From assembly GCF_900169565.1 (NCBI RefSeq), contig NZ_LT828648.1, positions 248,001 through 312,000 of the forward strand: a stretch of 64,000 bases of DNA, in the 5' to 3' direction. The notes under the pieces are model-generated. The model did no database searches. It saw only the letters and a program-made list of their open reading frames with translations, and had not been told where the DNA came from. Shown here in pieces: positions 1 through 9,085 of the stretch. A program made the translations under genes and the position numbers. The DNA is from Nitrospira japonica. Its GTDB lineage: Bacteria > Nitrospirota > Nitrospiria > Nitrospirales > Nitrospiraceae. Numbering within the stretch: position 1 is the first letter of the stretch; each line of letters starts with the position of its first letter.

Positions 1-1312
1 GCGGTCGCCGCCGGCTGAACTCCAGGAATTGTTCCACATCGAAATGGACGGAGTTCAGCAAATAGACATCGATGTCGTCTCGAAGCTGATTCTCCACCAC
101 GCAGACGCCGCGTCGACGCAGCGCCTTGCGTAGGGCCAACATGAATTGATTGCCTCCTCCGTACGGCGGTGCAAAGAACCGATGCCAGAGACAGACCTTC
201 AATGTATGTCCCCTCCAGGCTTTCAAGACGCGCCGAATGACCCCTGCCGGTGGCCGTGGCGGCGGCGCGGCATCTCCGCTCGTCCATTTCGGCTTCCGGG
301 CCATGGCGCCCTTCCCAATTCTGTCGTAAATGTCGCGAAACAGCGCGGCTACCGCTTCGGGTCGGTGGCGCGTCAGCACGTTGCGGTAATGTGTATCGAC
401 CGTACCGGATAGATAATTGGTCTGAATGTCTCGCCGAATCATTCCGACCGCCTCAACGGGAGTCCGGTACAGGCATGACGGATCGAGCAGATCGGGAGCC
501 AAACCGACAGGAGTGCTGATCACCTTTCGACGCGCCGCGGCTGCCTCCATCAATGTTCGCGGCCCTCCTTCTGATCGGCTCGACACAACGCAGAGATCCA
601 ACAGGTTGTACAACTGATTCAAGACCTGCTGCGGAAGCATATTGGTCTGATAGTCGTCCTCCTCCATCAGCTGGCCGACGAAGGTGTAGGGCACGCCCCA
701 CTCGGCAAATCGTTTTCTCACCCAATGACGTCGCGGTCCCGCAAGCACTGCGTGCACGGCGTGTCCTTCGCGATGGAGTCCCCTGACGATCTCGCAGAAG
801 ATGTCCGGGCCTTTCGTTCTTTTGGGAATACTGAGGTCGAATCCGGCCGAATCGCGATGGAAATTTCCGAGGAGATAACGGTCGGTCGGCAGACGCCATG
901 TCCGTCCCAATTCACCGAGCACCGTGTCTCCGGCGGAGATCGGATGAAACTTCGCAACGTCCGTGGTATAGGGGACGACGATATGGGGGAGCCCCACTGC
1001 TCGGCACTGGCGCGCCGCCTCGGCCGTCTGCGCGATCCAACAATCGACCAGGCCGACGACATGTCTGTGCTGAGGCAGGGTGAGGTATCGAAACGGCTCG
1101 CCTGACATATGGCAGACGACGAAAGCCCGAACTGCGATAGCTTCGGGAACCCGAAGCAACGATTCCCACCAGACCGAATGGATCACCTCACAATGATCCA
1201 GGTCGCTGAATTCGACGATATCGGACAGGGCTTGCCGAGTGAGCCTGAGATCCTCATCGAGCGCCCAACCGGTCCCGTCCCCGCCGGTCATGTGAACTTT
1301 TGGCCTGTTCAT
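1..1312 (-). CDS. Two-domain glycosyltransferase, 3' end cut by window edge
   Basis: The reading frame is open from the ATG at 1312 to the left edge (437 codons, no stop), so the C-terminus is missing. Residues about 40-335 form a GT-B glycosyltransferase; the donor-site motif SEGGPRTLMEAAAA (about 247-260) is typical of GT4-like enzymes. After a proline-rich linker (about 349-356) a second GT-like domain begins near residue 371, with LKVCLWHRFFAPPYGGGNQF. It therefore looks like a tandem fusion of two glycosyltransferases. The start overlaps the stop of the upstream methyltransferase as ATGA (1309-1312), which fixes the start and indicates translational coupling. Expected role: cytoplasmic assembly of the glycan exported by the adjacent Wzm/Wzt pair. 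Sugar specificity cannot be read from sequence. Confidence 0.8.
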   Translation of the reverse strand, partial: MNRPKVHMTGGDGTGWALDEDLRLTRQALSDIVEFSDLDHCEVIHSVWWESLLRVPEAIAVRAFVVCHMSGEPFRYLTLPQHRHVVGLVDCWIAQTAEAARQCRAVGLPHIVVPYTTDVAKFHPISAGDTVLGELGRTWRLPTDRYLLGNFHRDSAGFDLSIPKRTKGPDIFCEIVRGLHREGHAVHAVLAGPRRHWVRKRFAEWGVPYTFVGQLMEEDDYQTNMLPQQVLNQLYNLLDLCVVSSRSEGGPRTLMEAAAARRKVISTPVGLAPDLLDPSCLYRTPVEAVGMIRRDIQTNYLSGTVDTHYRNVLTRHRPEAVAALFRDIYDRIGKGAMARKPKWTSGDAAPPPRPPAGVIRRVLKAWRGHTLKVCLWHRFFAPPYGGGNQFMLALRKALRRRGVCVVENQLRDDIDVYLLNSVHFDVEQFLEFSRRRP

Positions 1313-2070
1313 GGCTTTACCGCTCGAATGCCGAATCCCGTCGTATAACGGCTGACATATTGTTCGCTGGCCACAGGGATCAGCTGTTCCCGCTCCAGAG
1401 CCCATTTCTTCGCCCGGCGAATGACCATCGTCGCAACCCTGTCGGACAAGGCCGAATGCAGACGTCCTGTTCTCCTGCATTCGCAGAGCCATCCACGCAT
1501 CATGTCGACGATCACGCTCCAGAAGAGCCCCTGCTTCTCGATCACGACATCTCGAAACCCGATGCGATCCAGATTCTCTTTCCAATATTGGTCCGTATAC
1601 CGGCCGTAATCATGTGGGTCTGCATGGATGTGGAACAGAAACGGGACGGACATCAGCAGCACACCATGCGGGCGCAACGTCCTATGTACTTCTCTCAGGA
1701 CCGGCAAGGGCTCCGGAACATGCTCAAGCAACTCCGAGCAAATAATGGCATCGAAACTCTCAGTCAAGAAGGGGAGACGCGACGCATCGGTCTGCACGTC
1801 GGGACGTCGTGACACCGATATGTTCGCAGAGCGCACGGAGAGGCCGTAGCGATCGATGTCGAACCGGCCACGCCTCGGAGGTCGGTGCCCGCCCAAATCC
1901 AAGACTGTGCTCCCTTTCGATATCACCGCGACATGACGGGAGAAAAATTCATCGACAAATTCTCGGCGAAGGGATCGGTTCATTGACCCATCAGACTGGA
2001 GTATCGCCGCTCTTTTCGAGATCACATGAGGCGAGGGAAGCGCATAGGCTGACACCGTTTCGGTCTTCAT
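1309..2070 (-). CDS. Class I SAM-dependent methyltransferase
   Basis: A Methyltransf_11-type protein. The SAM-binding glycine motif is VLDLGG, the adenosine-binding stretch is TDASRLPF, and the post-II/III region is FDAIICSELLEHVPEP, all in the usual order. It probably methylates a sugar or glycan terminus, as expected beside a Wzt protein that carries a C-terminal glycan-binding domain. The start is uncertain. The ATG at 2070 has a GAGGG about 12 bases upstream; an in-frame GTG at 2112 would add 14 residues but has no clear ribosome site. The stop overlaps the next gene by four bases (ATGA), so the two are coupled. Family assignment is firm; the substrate is inferred from context only. Confidence 0.8.
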   Translation of the reverse strand: MKTETVSAYALPSPHVISKRAAILQSDGSMNRSLRREFVDEFFSRHVAVISKGSTVLDLGGHRPPRRGRFDIDRYGLSVRSANISVSRRPDVQTDASRLPFLTESFDAIICSELLEHVPEPLPVLREVHRTLRPHGVLLMSVPFLFHIHADPHDYGRYTDQYWKENLDRIGFRDVVIEKQGLFWSVIVDMMRGWLCECRRTGRLHSALSDRVATMVIRRAKKWALEREQLIPVASEQYVSRYTTGFGIRAVKP

Positions 2071-2152
2071 GGAGTCGTGCAACCCTCGGACAGCCGTTTC
2101 GAGCCTGATCACACGAGCATCGGCCGGATGTTCCTCGGGCTTGTCCTCGCAA

Positions 2153-2989
2153 TCAGGGAACGATCACGTATCGGCCCGCTGCGTCGATATGGTTCAAGAA
2201 TACGGGACGAGCCAAGGTCGAGAGAAACTCGTCCACAGCTTTTCGACAGCCCGGCCATTTTCCATAGTCATCGATTACCACGATTCCTCCGGAACTCACC
2301 TTGGCATATAATGATTCAAGGCATATCTTCGTCGACTCGTACCAGTCTCCATCTATGCGCAGCAACGCAATGGTACCCACTGTTTCAGGCACCGTTCGTA
2401 GCGTGTCCTGGAACCAACCCACGTGATAGTGAGTCAATTCAGAAGGGTAGCCAACGATTTCTCCGAGCAATCTCTGATTGTCTTCGAGCGGGCCTACACA
2501 TTTCCCAATGCCGTTTAAGGAGCCGGAGGCGCGGTCCGCGGCATAGCGCACGGCCATATCACCGTCCTTTTCGCTCTGTGGTTCCGGCAATCCCTGAAAG
2601 GAATCGAACAAGTGAAGCGGTCGGGAGACGTCGCCGGCGCAGCGATGCGCCAGAACCATCATGCCGCACGCGCCTCCCTTCCACGTCCCGCACTCAACCA
2701 TGGCTCCCGGCACCGACGCTGTGTCGAGATACCGAATCTGCTGCCAGAGCGTGATCAGGCGCCGATATGACAACATCGTATAGGGCCGAACGACCTCGAG
2801 TGCGCCGCGTGCTGCTTCCTCATCATCGTAATTCTCAAGGGGATGGTCATTGGCTGACCCCGCCGCGCGCGTCACACGCACGTCCCCGGCCGCACTCGAC
2901 GGCGGAGATCCTCCAATCCATCGATTGAATGTTGTAACCACTCGACCAATCACGAAACCATCTCCGTGCGAGTTCACTATTGCAGCCAT
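2153..2989 (-). CDS. TylF/MycF-family O-methyltransferase
   Basis: Resembles macrocin O-methyltransferases (TylF family), cation-dependent SAM enzymes that methylate sugar hydroxyls. Family features seen: VRPYTMLSYRRL, MVECGTWKGGA (SAM site), LFDSFQGLPEP, then RIDGDWYEST and VIDDYGKWPGC, whose aspartates are the expected metal/catalytic residues. The ATG at 2989 follows the TAA of the upstream ATP-binding gene by one base, which favours it over a TTG at 3010 and implies coupling. In a Wzm/Wzt cluster such enzymes commonly modify O-antigen sugars or cap the chain. The exact acceptor is unknown. Confidence 0.85.
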   Translation of the reverse strand: MAAIVNSHGDGFVIGRVVTTFNRWIGGSPPSSAAGDVRVTRAAGSANDHPLENYDDEEAARGALEVVRPYTMLSYRRLITLWQQIRYLDTASVPGAMVECGTWKGGACGMMVLAHRCAGDVSRPLHLFDSFQGLPEPQSEKDGDMAVRYAADRASGSLNGIGKCVGPLEDNQRLLGEIVGYPSELTHYHVGWFQDTLRTVPETVGTIALLRIDGDWYESTKICLESLYAKVSSGGIVVIDDYGKWPGCRKAVDEFLSTLARPVFLNHIDAAGRYVIVP

Positions 2990-2990
2990 C

Positions 2991-4268
2991 TTATGGCCGA
3001 CTGTCTCCAATTACCGTGGTCCACTCGCGGCATTCGTGTGATTCAGTCGGTAACAGTCTCGTCAGGCTCCATCGGGCAGCAACCCTTACAATTCCTCTAG
3101 CGCGTCCGTGGCACGTGACGGAAAACCCCGTAACACCCGTCACCCGCTCCAGAGTCTCATAGGACGTTTTCTCCCGTAAGGAGAAATTGACTTCGTACGC
3201 GCCCTTGGCCAGCGCGTTGTCCGGATACCACACCCGCAACCGAAAGCATCCTTCTGATCGGGAAGCCATGAGTCCATCCTCGTCCGAAACATTCCAGACG
3301 CACACCACTCCAGCAGCGTTGAGAATCCCCACGGAAAACACGGGCTGTTCCAGCGTCCTATGTACCGTGCACTCTATTTCCACTCCGAACGGAACCCCAG
3401 CCTCCACCTCCGTCACGGTTGAGTCGTTCGCGTCAAATACCCGAGCCGCGAATAAGGTGAACTCGTTGGTTGAAATCCGGCGGCTCCGGCGTAGAATTCC
3501 TTCCGCCTCGGAATGGAAAACGAGTTGCTCGTACGCGCGAAGGCCGTCGTGCACCGAGCCTTCGGCGATGATACGGCCTTCGTGCAAAACGATTCCCTTC
3601 AGGGCGACCAACTGCAGCATGTCCAAGCTATGCGTGACGAGCAGAATCGCAGCCCCCTCATCCCGCATTGTCTTGATACGGGCGAGTCCCTTATTCTGGA
3701 ATCTAAGATCACCGACCGAGAAAGTCTCGTCGATCAGCAGAACGTCGCTCCGGATGCTCGTGGCCACGCCAAAACCCAGGCGCGCCAGCATGCCGCTCGA
3801 ATAGGTACGAACCGGCCGATCAAACCATCGTTCCAGTTCGATAAACTCCTCAATTACCGGCAGCGCTTCATTCATTTCTCCACGAGACAGTCCCATGATC
3901 GCCCCAAGAAGATAAACGTTCTCGCGTCCCGTGAGTTCGGGATGGATACCGGCGTTCAATTCGATCATCGAAAACACTCGGCCGCGCACTTCGACTCTTC
4001 CCCGGGTCGGCGGAGTGACGCCAGCCAGGATCTTGAGCAACGTGCTCTTCCCTGCCCCGTTGCGGCCGATAATTCCAAGAGTTTCGCCGCGCTTCACTTC
4101 GAAGGAGACGTCGCGAAGCGCCCAAGGCCCTTCCTCCTGCTCGGGCCTTTCATGATCCGGCCTATCGCCCGTCAACCGCTTGACGAAGCGGTGGAACGCG
4201 GGTGCTATCGGCAGGCCATACCGCTTCCACAGGCCTTCCACTCGAATAGAGGCGTCGTGTTTCATCAT
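2991..4268 (-). CDS. wzt: ABC transporter ATP-binding protein for polysaccharide export (Wzt type)
   Basis: The nucleotide-binding half of a polysaccharide or O-antigen exporter. Walker A GRNGAGKST is at about 68-76, the signature YSSGMLARLGF at about 156-166, Walker B DVLLIDE near 175-181, and the switch histidine in VTHS near 213. The roughly 170-residue C-terminal extension (about 255-425) has the beta-rich look of Wzt carbohydrate-binding domains, which recognise the modified non-reducing end of the chain; this fits the two methyltransferases directly downstream. The ATG at 4268 overlaps the permease stop by one base (TGATG). A longer in-frame start at 4322 would run into the permease gene and is rejected. 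Confidence 0.9.
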   Translation of the reverse strand: MMKHDASIRVEGLWKRYGLPIAPAFHRFVKRLTGDRPDHERPEQEEGPWALRDVSFEVKRGETLGIIGRNGAGKSTLLKILAGVTPPTRGRVEVRGRVFSMIELNAGIHPELTGRENVYLLGAIMGLSRGEMNEALPVIEEFIELERWFDRPVRTYSSGMLARLGFGVATSIRSDVLLIDETFSVGDLRFQNKGLARIKTMRDEGAAILLVTHSLDMLQLVALKGIVLHEGRIIAEGSVHDGLRAYEQLVFHSEAEGILRRSRRISTNEFTLFAARVFDANDSTVTEVEAGVPFGVEIECTVHRTLEQPVFSVGILNAAGVVCVWNVSDEDGLMASRSEGCFRLRVWYPDNALAKGAYEVNFSLREKTSYETLERVTGVTGFSVTCHGRARGIVRVAARWSLTRLLPTESHECREWTTVIGDSRP

Positions 4269-5080
4269 CACATTACGTCCGCGAAATACTGTGCCATGTA
4301 GCGAAACAGGGGCCATGAGCATGCGAGGAGGACTATGGTGCCGACCAACGCCAAGCCCAACAACGTCAGATCGGGGGCCGTGTTCTTGATCAAGACGCTG
4401 CGAAATCCTTCAATGAGACCCACCATGGGATTCATGAGATACACGGCCTTCCACCGCTCGGGCACCTGGCTGAGGGGATACATAATCGGTGAAACCAGCA
4501 GCCACACCTGCATCAGCAAGGGAACGGCAAACAGGGCGTCGTGCGCGTAGGTTCCGATAGCCGCAACCAACATTCCGACGGCCAATGCACAGAGCACCGT
4601 CAGTCCAATCAGCACCGGTAACCATACGATCGACCACCCGAGAGGGAAATGGTGCCAAGTCAAAAGTGCCCCGAGCAGCACGAAAGACACGCCGAAGTCG
4701 AACAACGCAATGAGAACCATGGAAACCGGAAACACTTCATAAGGCATGGCTATTTTCTTGACGATGCCAGCATTGGCGGACACGCAGGAACCGCAGCGGT
4801 TCACGATTGAAGAGAATAACGACCACAAGACCATCGCGCTGTAGGCAAAAACGACGTAAGGGGCGTCGGGACTCGGAATAGCCAAGATGCTTTGCATGAA
4901 CCAAAATACCCCTGTATAGAACAATGGAGGGAGCACGGCCCACGTAATGCCTAGCAGCGATCGACGATATCGGCCCTTGATGTCTCGAAGGGCCAATGCC
5001 CCCGTGAGATAGATCAATTGTCGGAGATTGCCGTTCCCCGGCTCAGAACGGACATATACTCCGTCAGTCATGATGTTCAT
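4268..5080 (-). CDS. wzm: ABC-2 polysaccharide export permease (Wzm type)
   Basis: An ABC-2 membrane protein of 270 residues. It has a basic cytoplasmic lead-in (LRDIKGRYRRSLLGITW, the coupling motif of this family) and about six hydrophobic segments, including VVFAYSAMVLWSLFSSI and LLMQVWLLVSPIMYPL. It ends with the conserved YLMNPMVGLIEGFR region. With the ATP-binding protein encoded immediately downstream (one-base overlap) it forms the inner-membrane exporter for an undecaprenyl-linked glycan. The start ATG is at 5080. No strong Shine-Dalgarno is visible, and the 120 bases before it hold no gene. Confidence 0.9.
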   Translation of the reverse strand: MNIMTDGVYVRSEPGNGNLRQLIYLTGALALRDIKGRYRRSLLGITWAVLPPLFYTGVFWFMQSILAIPSPDAPYVVFAYSAMVLWSLFSSIVNRCGSCVSANAGIVKKIAMPYEVFPVSMVLIALFDFGVSFVLLGALLTWHHFPLGWSIVWLPVLIGLTVLCALAVGMLVAAIGTYAHDALFAVPLLMQVWLLVSPIMYPLSQVPERWKAVYLMNPMVGLIEGFRSVLIKNTAPDLTLLGLALVGTIVLLACSWPLFRYMAQYFADVM

Positions 5081-5202
5081 GAGTCTGCCACTGAACCAGG
5101 AAATTCCCCGTCACCGTGCGTCCCCGGGTGGATAGGCTACTTGTCCCGCCCGAGCACAGCACTCGAGTGGGACGAGCGAGCCCATGGTGTCCATCCAACT
5201 CA

Positions 5203-6363
5203 TCAACACGGGAGCAGCCCGCGCTGTTGAACCCGATGGAACAGTCGGTCAAACCGATGCCGCCATGTATGGGAACTCATGGCTCGTCGATGACCGGCTT
5301 CCCGAATTCGTTCCGCCGCGGCGATGTTGCTGGAGTAATACGAGAGTTTGTCGATCAGTTCTTCAGGCTCCGACCATGTTTCAATTTCCTCTCCAGGCTT
5401 GAAGTACTCGGCATGATCCGGTGCCTCTTGAACCAAATAGAATCCGCCGGCCATTGGCACTTCGAAATCTCTCAGGCGGCACTGGAGATTCCTTGACGGC
5501 ACAACCGCATCGTTTCCATGCCAACCGGTGTCGGAGAATCCGAGATTGATCTTGCTGGACCGGAAGATTGCCGGCAGCGCCTCGTCCGTGCACGGAGGCC
5601 GAAACTCAGGCCCAGGCAGCTCATCGAACGCGACACTCCTTGACCACTTGCGCCTGAGCGCTCCTGTCAGACTCTGAGCGCCTTCTGCTTTCCATCGAGG
5701 CACCGCGTAAAACCAAAGGTCGTGCACGACCTTGTACGCGTCCCAATCGAATCGATACGGGCTCACGCTGCTGCCGTTCCACCCGCGCCCATACACCGTC
5801 GGCTTAAACCCGTGTCGGACACAATCGGCAAGTAACGCCCGCCGAAACGGATTAAAACTTCCGACGAAGGAAATGCCGTGCTCGTAGCCCCTGGACGAAG
5901 CATGCTCGAGGCAGAACTCTGGATTTGCCGCCATGGGCATCCACTCGATATTGGAGTTGTAGAACGCAAGATGCTCGGCATTCGTCTTCTGCGCCACGGC
6001 CAAGACGTGGAAGTACGGCGCCGTTCTTATGATGCGGTACCATTGGAATGCCATGTCGACGTGGTAATTCACCATCGGCACGTTGAGTTCGGCGAGTCGC
6101 CTGGCCGTCTCCACGAGCAGAAAGTCGTCATACACCATAAAAAACATGAGATCGAGACGGCCGTCCTTCTTGAGAGCCAAGGCCAAGCGAATCAGACGCT
6201 CGTTGAGTTCCTCCCTGGTCGTCCGCCAGGCCTTCGACCCCAGATTTCCCATGCCTCCCGGATAGTGCATGACATGCAATTCGTCACAGTAGTATCGGCG
6301 CAGCGTGGACAGAATATTGACCTCCATCCATGATTCCGGAGGCAGGACAGCAAGTAGGCGCAT
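5203..6363 (-). CDS. CgeB-type glycosyltransferase
   Basis: A 386-residue protein of the CgeB / Glyco_trans_1_2 type. The N-terminal half is Rossmann-like, beginning MRLLAVLPP. The C-terminal half has the characteristic RLRDFEVPMAGGFYLVQE, then a GEEIETWSEPEELIDK segment, then HTWRHRFDRL near the end. Such proteins transfer sugars in spore-coat, maturation or surface-glycan synthesis. The ATG at 6363 is preferred, with GAGG about 13 bases upstream; a TTG at 6387 would add eight residues. It lies between two ABC systems on the same strand, so a role in building the exported glycan is likely. Confidence 0.8.
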   Translation of the reverse strand: MRLLAVLPPESWMEVNILSTLRRYYCDELHVMHYPGGMGNLGSKAWRTTREELNERLIRLALALKKDGRLDLMFFMVYDDFLLVETARRLAELNVPMVNYHVDMAFQWYRIIRTAPYFHVLAVAQKTNAEHLAFYNSNIEWMPMAANPEFCLEHASSRGYEHGISFVGSFNPFRRALLADCVRHGFKPTVYGRGWNGSSVSPYRFDWDAYKVVHDLWFYAVPRWKAEGAQSLTGALRRKWSRSVAFDELPGPEFRPPCTDEALPAIFRSSKINLGFSDTGWHGNDAVVPSRNLQCRLRDFEVPMAGGFYLVQEAPDHAEYFKPGEEIETWSEPEELIDKLSYYSSNIAAAERIREAGHRRAMSSHTWRHRFDRLFHRVQQRGLLPC

Positions 6364-6395
6364 GAGTGGCGCGTTACCTCGAGACAAGACTTCTG

Positions 6396-7160
6396 CTAAA
6401 AATCACGCCGCCGGAAGAACAGGCACGCTGCCGCCAGCAGGAGTCCGCTGTACAAGAGTCCGTAACTGGTCGCCAGCGCTTGATAAGTCATGGATACGGC
6501 GACGCCGCTGGAGGCCTGGCCCTTGATGTTCAACCACTCTAGGTTAGGGCAGACATAATAAATCGCGGTCATGATCCCTTCGGTGATCGGATTCTGGCTT
6601 TTCGCCGCTATGGCCTTCATATCGTTCGTGAGATGACCGATGACATACACGCCCAAGGTCATAGTGGCACTGAGAATGGACGATGTAAAAGTGGAGAAGA
6701 AGATGGCCACTGCAACAATCAGCAGGGACTCGACCACCATGAGTTGAACGGACTGAAACAGAGACTCAGAGATCGGAGCATTGCTCACCCACACGGTGAT
6801 CAAGAACATCCCGAACATGAGCCCCATGTTCATGGCGATCACCACCGCCAACCCCAAATATTTCCCGATGAGAAACTGCGACCGGGTAATCGGCCGAGCC
6901 AGGATCGTATAAATGGTTCTTCGTTCGATCTCCTTGGCCACCAATCCGATCCCGACGAATATGGCAATGATCACGCCCACGATATTGATGGACGCGAGGC
7001 CGATGTCCTTCACGATTCTTGCTTGCTCGCCAATCGTCAAGGTTGCCAGAAGCACCGAGGCGCCGATGAGAAGCAGCGCGAACAAGACGAGGTTGTACAG
7101 AATCTTGTCGCGAAGAGTTTCTCTGAAGGTATTCCCTGCTACCGCCAGTATGTAGTGCAT
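6396..7160 (-). CDS. ABC-2 family transporter permease (NosY-like)
   Basis: A 254-residue protein with about six transmembrane segments. It begins with the family motif NTFRETLRDKILYNLVLFALL and contains IERRTIYTILARPITRSQFLIGKY, the conserved cytoplasmic stretch of NosY/ABC-2 permeases. It starts one base after the stop of the ATPase gene (TAG, C, ATG), so the two form one transporter. The substrate is unknown. Similar ATPase/permease pairs are found in multidrug, gliding-motility and copper (Nos) systems; here the company of surface-glycan genes is the only hint. Confidence 0.85.
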   Translation of the reverse strand: MHYILAVAGNTFRETLRDKILYNLVLFALLLIGASVLLATLTIGEQARIVKDIGLASINIVGVIIAIFVGIGLVAKEIERRTIYTILARPITRSQFLIGKYLGLAVVIAMNMGLMFGMFLITVWVSNAPISESLFQSVQLMVVESLLIVAVAIFFSTFTSSILSATMTLGVYVIGHLTNDMKAIAAKSQNPITEGIMTAIYYVCPNLEWLNIKGQASSGVAVSMTYQALATSYGLLYSGLLLAAACLFFRRRDF

Positions 7161-7161
7161 G

Positions 7162-8094
7162 CTAGCATCCCTGATTGGTTCGCTCGATAAAAAGGGTTTC
7201 CAAGTTGCCTTTGTGCGGAACGGCGGAGAGCAGTCGTCCGCCGGCCTGGCGAATGGCCGTCAGGACTTCGTCAAGTTGCTCGAGCCGTGGAAGCATAATG
7301 AGGCAGCGGTCTCCCCGTTGCAGAATGCGTGTGGCTACCCGCCTGATCAGCGGAATGTCCTCGCCGATGATTCCGTCGGATACGATCTCAACAGACTGCT
7401 GAGCCTGTTCGTTCACAAGTTCCTCGACCTTTCCGAGGGCGAGCACTTTTCCTTTTGACAGGATACATACACGGTCACACACCATTTCGACGTCAGAAAT
7501 GATGTGCGTGCTGAAGAATACCGTCTTCCCACGATCCCGAAGACTCAGGATAATGTCCCGAACTTCCTTCCGCCCAACCGGATCCAAACCGGACATTGGC
7601 TCATCGAGGATCACCAATTCCGGGTCGTGGATGAGGGCCTGGGCAAGTCCGATCCTTTGCAGCATGCCCTTGGAAAATTTGCGGAGCTGCCGATGCTGCG
7701 CATCAAGAAGACCGACCCGCTCCAACAGAGATGGGACGGCTCCGGCAAGTCTTCCTTTGTCCATCCCGCCAAGCCGTCCGTAGAATGAAAGAAATTCTTC
7801 AGCTGTCAGGTAGTCGTAGAAATAAGGCGATTCGGGAAGATAGCCGATGCGATGGTGCACCATAACATCGTCTCCCGGCATCCCGAGCAATCGAATGCTC
7901 CCGCGAGAAGCCTTCATCAGGCCGAGGAGGATTTTCATCGTAGTCGTTTTGCCCGCACCATTGGGGCCGAGAAAGCCAAAGATTTCCCCTCGGTTGACCG
8001 TAAAGCTGACGTTGTCCAGTCCTTGAACCGGTTTCTGCCATGGCCATGAAGGCGTATGCACTTTTGACACTCCGTCAAGAACAATCGCTTCCAT
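7162..8094 (-). CDS. ABC transporter ATP-binding protein
   Basis: A 310-residue ATPase: Walker A GPNGAGKTTTMK (about 43-54), Q-loop region IGYLPESPYFYDYL, signature FSKGMLQRIGLAQAL, Walker B LVILDEPMSGLDP and switch FFSTHIISD. The C-terminal 80 residues form the usual regulatory extension of CcmA/NatA-like ATPases. A strong ribosome site (GGAGGTAAGCG) precedes the ATG at 8094. It pairs with the ABC-2 permease gene immediately downstream. Confidence 0.9.
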   Translation of the reverse strand: MEAIVLDGVSKVHTPSWPWQKPVQGLDNVSFTVNRGEIFGFLGPNGAGKTTTMKILLGLMKASRGSIRLLGMPGDDVMVHHRIGYLPESPYFYDYLTAEEFLSFYGRLGGMDKGRLAGAVPSLLERVGLLDAQHRQLRKFSKGMLQRIGLAQALIHDPELVILDEPMSGLDPVGRKEVRDIILSLRDRGKTVFFSTHIISDVEMVCDRVCILSKGKVLALGKVEELVNEQAQQSVEIVSDGIIGEDIPLIRRVATRILQRGDRCLIMLPRLEQLDEVLTAIRQAGGRLLSAVPHKGNLETLFIERTNQGC

Positions 8095-8193
8095 TCGCTT
8101 ACCTCCGACTCCCGAATACGATCAACGTCATCAATCCAACAGCATAGGCCGAACGAATGTCCGGTCTCTGCCCAGGGATCTCGCGCCAGGCCT

Positions 8194-9078
8194 TTACAGC
8201 GAATCCCTTCTCCGCTTCATGGACAACGTCATGCGCTCGCTAATTTCGCTGCTTCGCACCGTGCCGGAATGGGGGTCGTATTCGTATCGTCCACCGTAGG
8301 GTTCAATCGGCAGTTTCTCCAATATCCCGCTTGTCGTCAGGTCTTCGAGTCTTGAAGGGAGGCCTCCATGCGACTGTCTGTAGCGGGCGATAGATCCTTC
8401 GATGAGTTGAAGGTCCCGTTCAACGGCGACACGTTTGAGGCGCTCACCCAAGAGACTTTTCGTCCCAGGGTCCGACGTCTTCTCGTACAGATCGGACAAC
8501 AGGTCAATGGCCTGCTGTGGCGCTTTGGCGGAGACAAAGAAATTGGCCGCCAAGCGCCCGAGGTTGCTCGGCGCCCCGGGCAGCTGGGCAGCGAGGGCCA
8601 TTGCCTCGGCCGCTTTGGCATCTTCGCCAAGCTCAAACGCATAGTTGATGCTCAAGAGAAAGGGGAATTTCCACTCCTCGGGGTTGTGCAACATTCCTTT
8701 TTCCAACAGGCGATTACTTTCTTCCGGCAAGACAACCAGGGTGCAGAGGGCGATCCCACCGGCTTCATAAGCCCATGTGAATTTCGGGTCTATCGTCGTC
8801 ACCACGTCGAGAAGCCGATAAATCCACCGCCCGGCCTCAGGAGACACCTTACGTTCGCCCATTACCTGAATGGCCTGCAGCCACAGAACATCCGCCGTCA
8901 ACTCGCGGTATCCCAAGGAAGCGGTGCGCAAAAAGTGACCGTCGGGCAGGAATCGTAGCCGTTGGCTCTTCTCTTCGTGCTGGTCCAACCCTCCGATCAT
9001 GAGATGTACCGATGCCAGGAGCAGGACCAAGCCGCTCATGACGATCCACAGGACTCTCGATCGAATCTGCGGAATCAT
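8194..9078 (-). CDS. Membrane-anchored TPR-like protein of unknown function
   Basis: A 294-residue protein with one N-terminal transmembrane segment (about 8-25, VLWIVMSGLVLLLASVHLMI). A helical, TPR-like periplasmic part follows (about 90-230). The C-terminal stretch (about 232-275) is built like the end of a type II pseudopilin: IARYRQSHGGLPSRLEDL, then PIEPYGGRYEYD. The gene starts 7 bases after the O-antigen-ligase-like gene ends and lies just upstream of the ATPase/permease pair, so it is probably an accessory subunit of that transporter. I do not recognise a characterised homologue. Confidence 0.65.
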   Translation of the reverse strand: MIPQIRSRVLWIVMSGLVLLLASVHLMIGGLDQHEEKSQRLRFLPDGHFLRTASLGYRELTADVLWLQAIQVMGERKVSPEAGRWIYRLLDVVTTIDPKFTWAYEAGGIALCTLVVLPEESNRLLEKGMLHNPEEWKFPFLLSINYAFELGEDAKAAEAMALAAQLPGAPSNLGRLAANFFVSAKAPQQAIDLLSDLYEKTSDPGTKSLLGERLKRVAVERDLQLIEGSIARYRQSHGGLPSRLEDLTTSGILEKLPIEPYGGRYEYDPHSGTVRSSEISERMTLSMKRRRDSL

Positions 9079-9085
9079 TTCGTCT

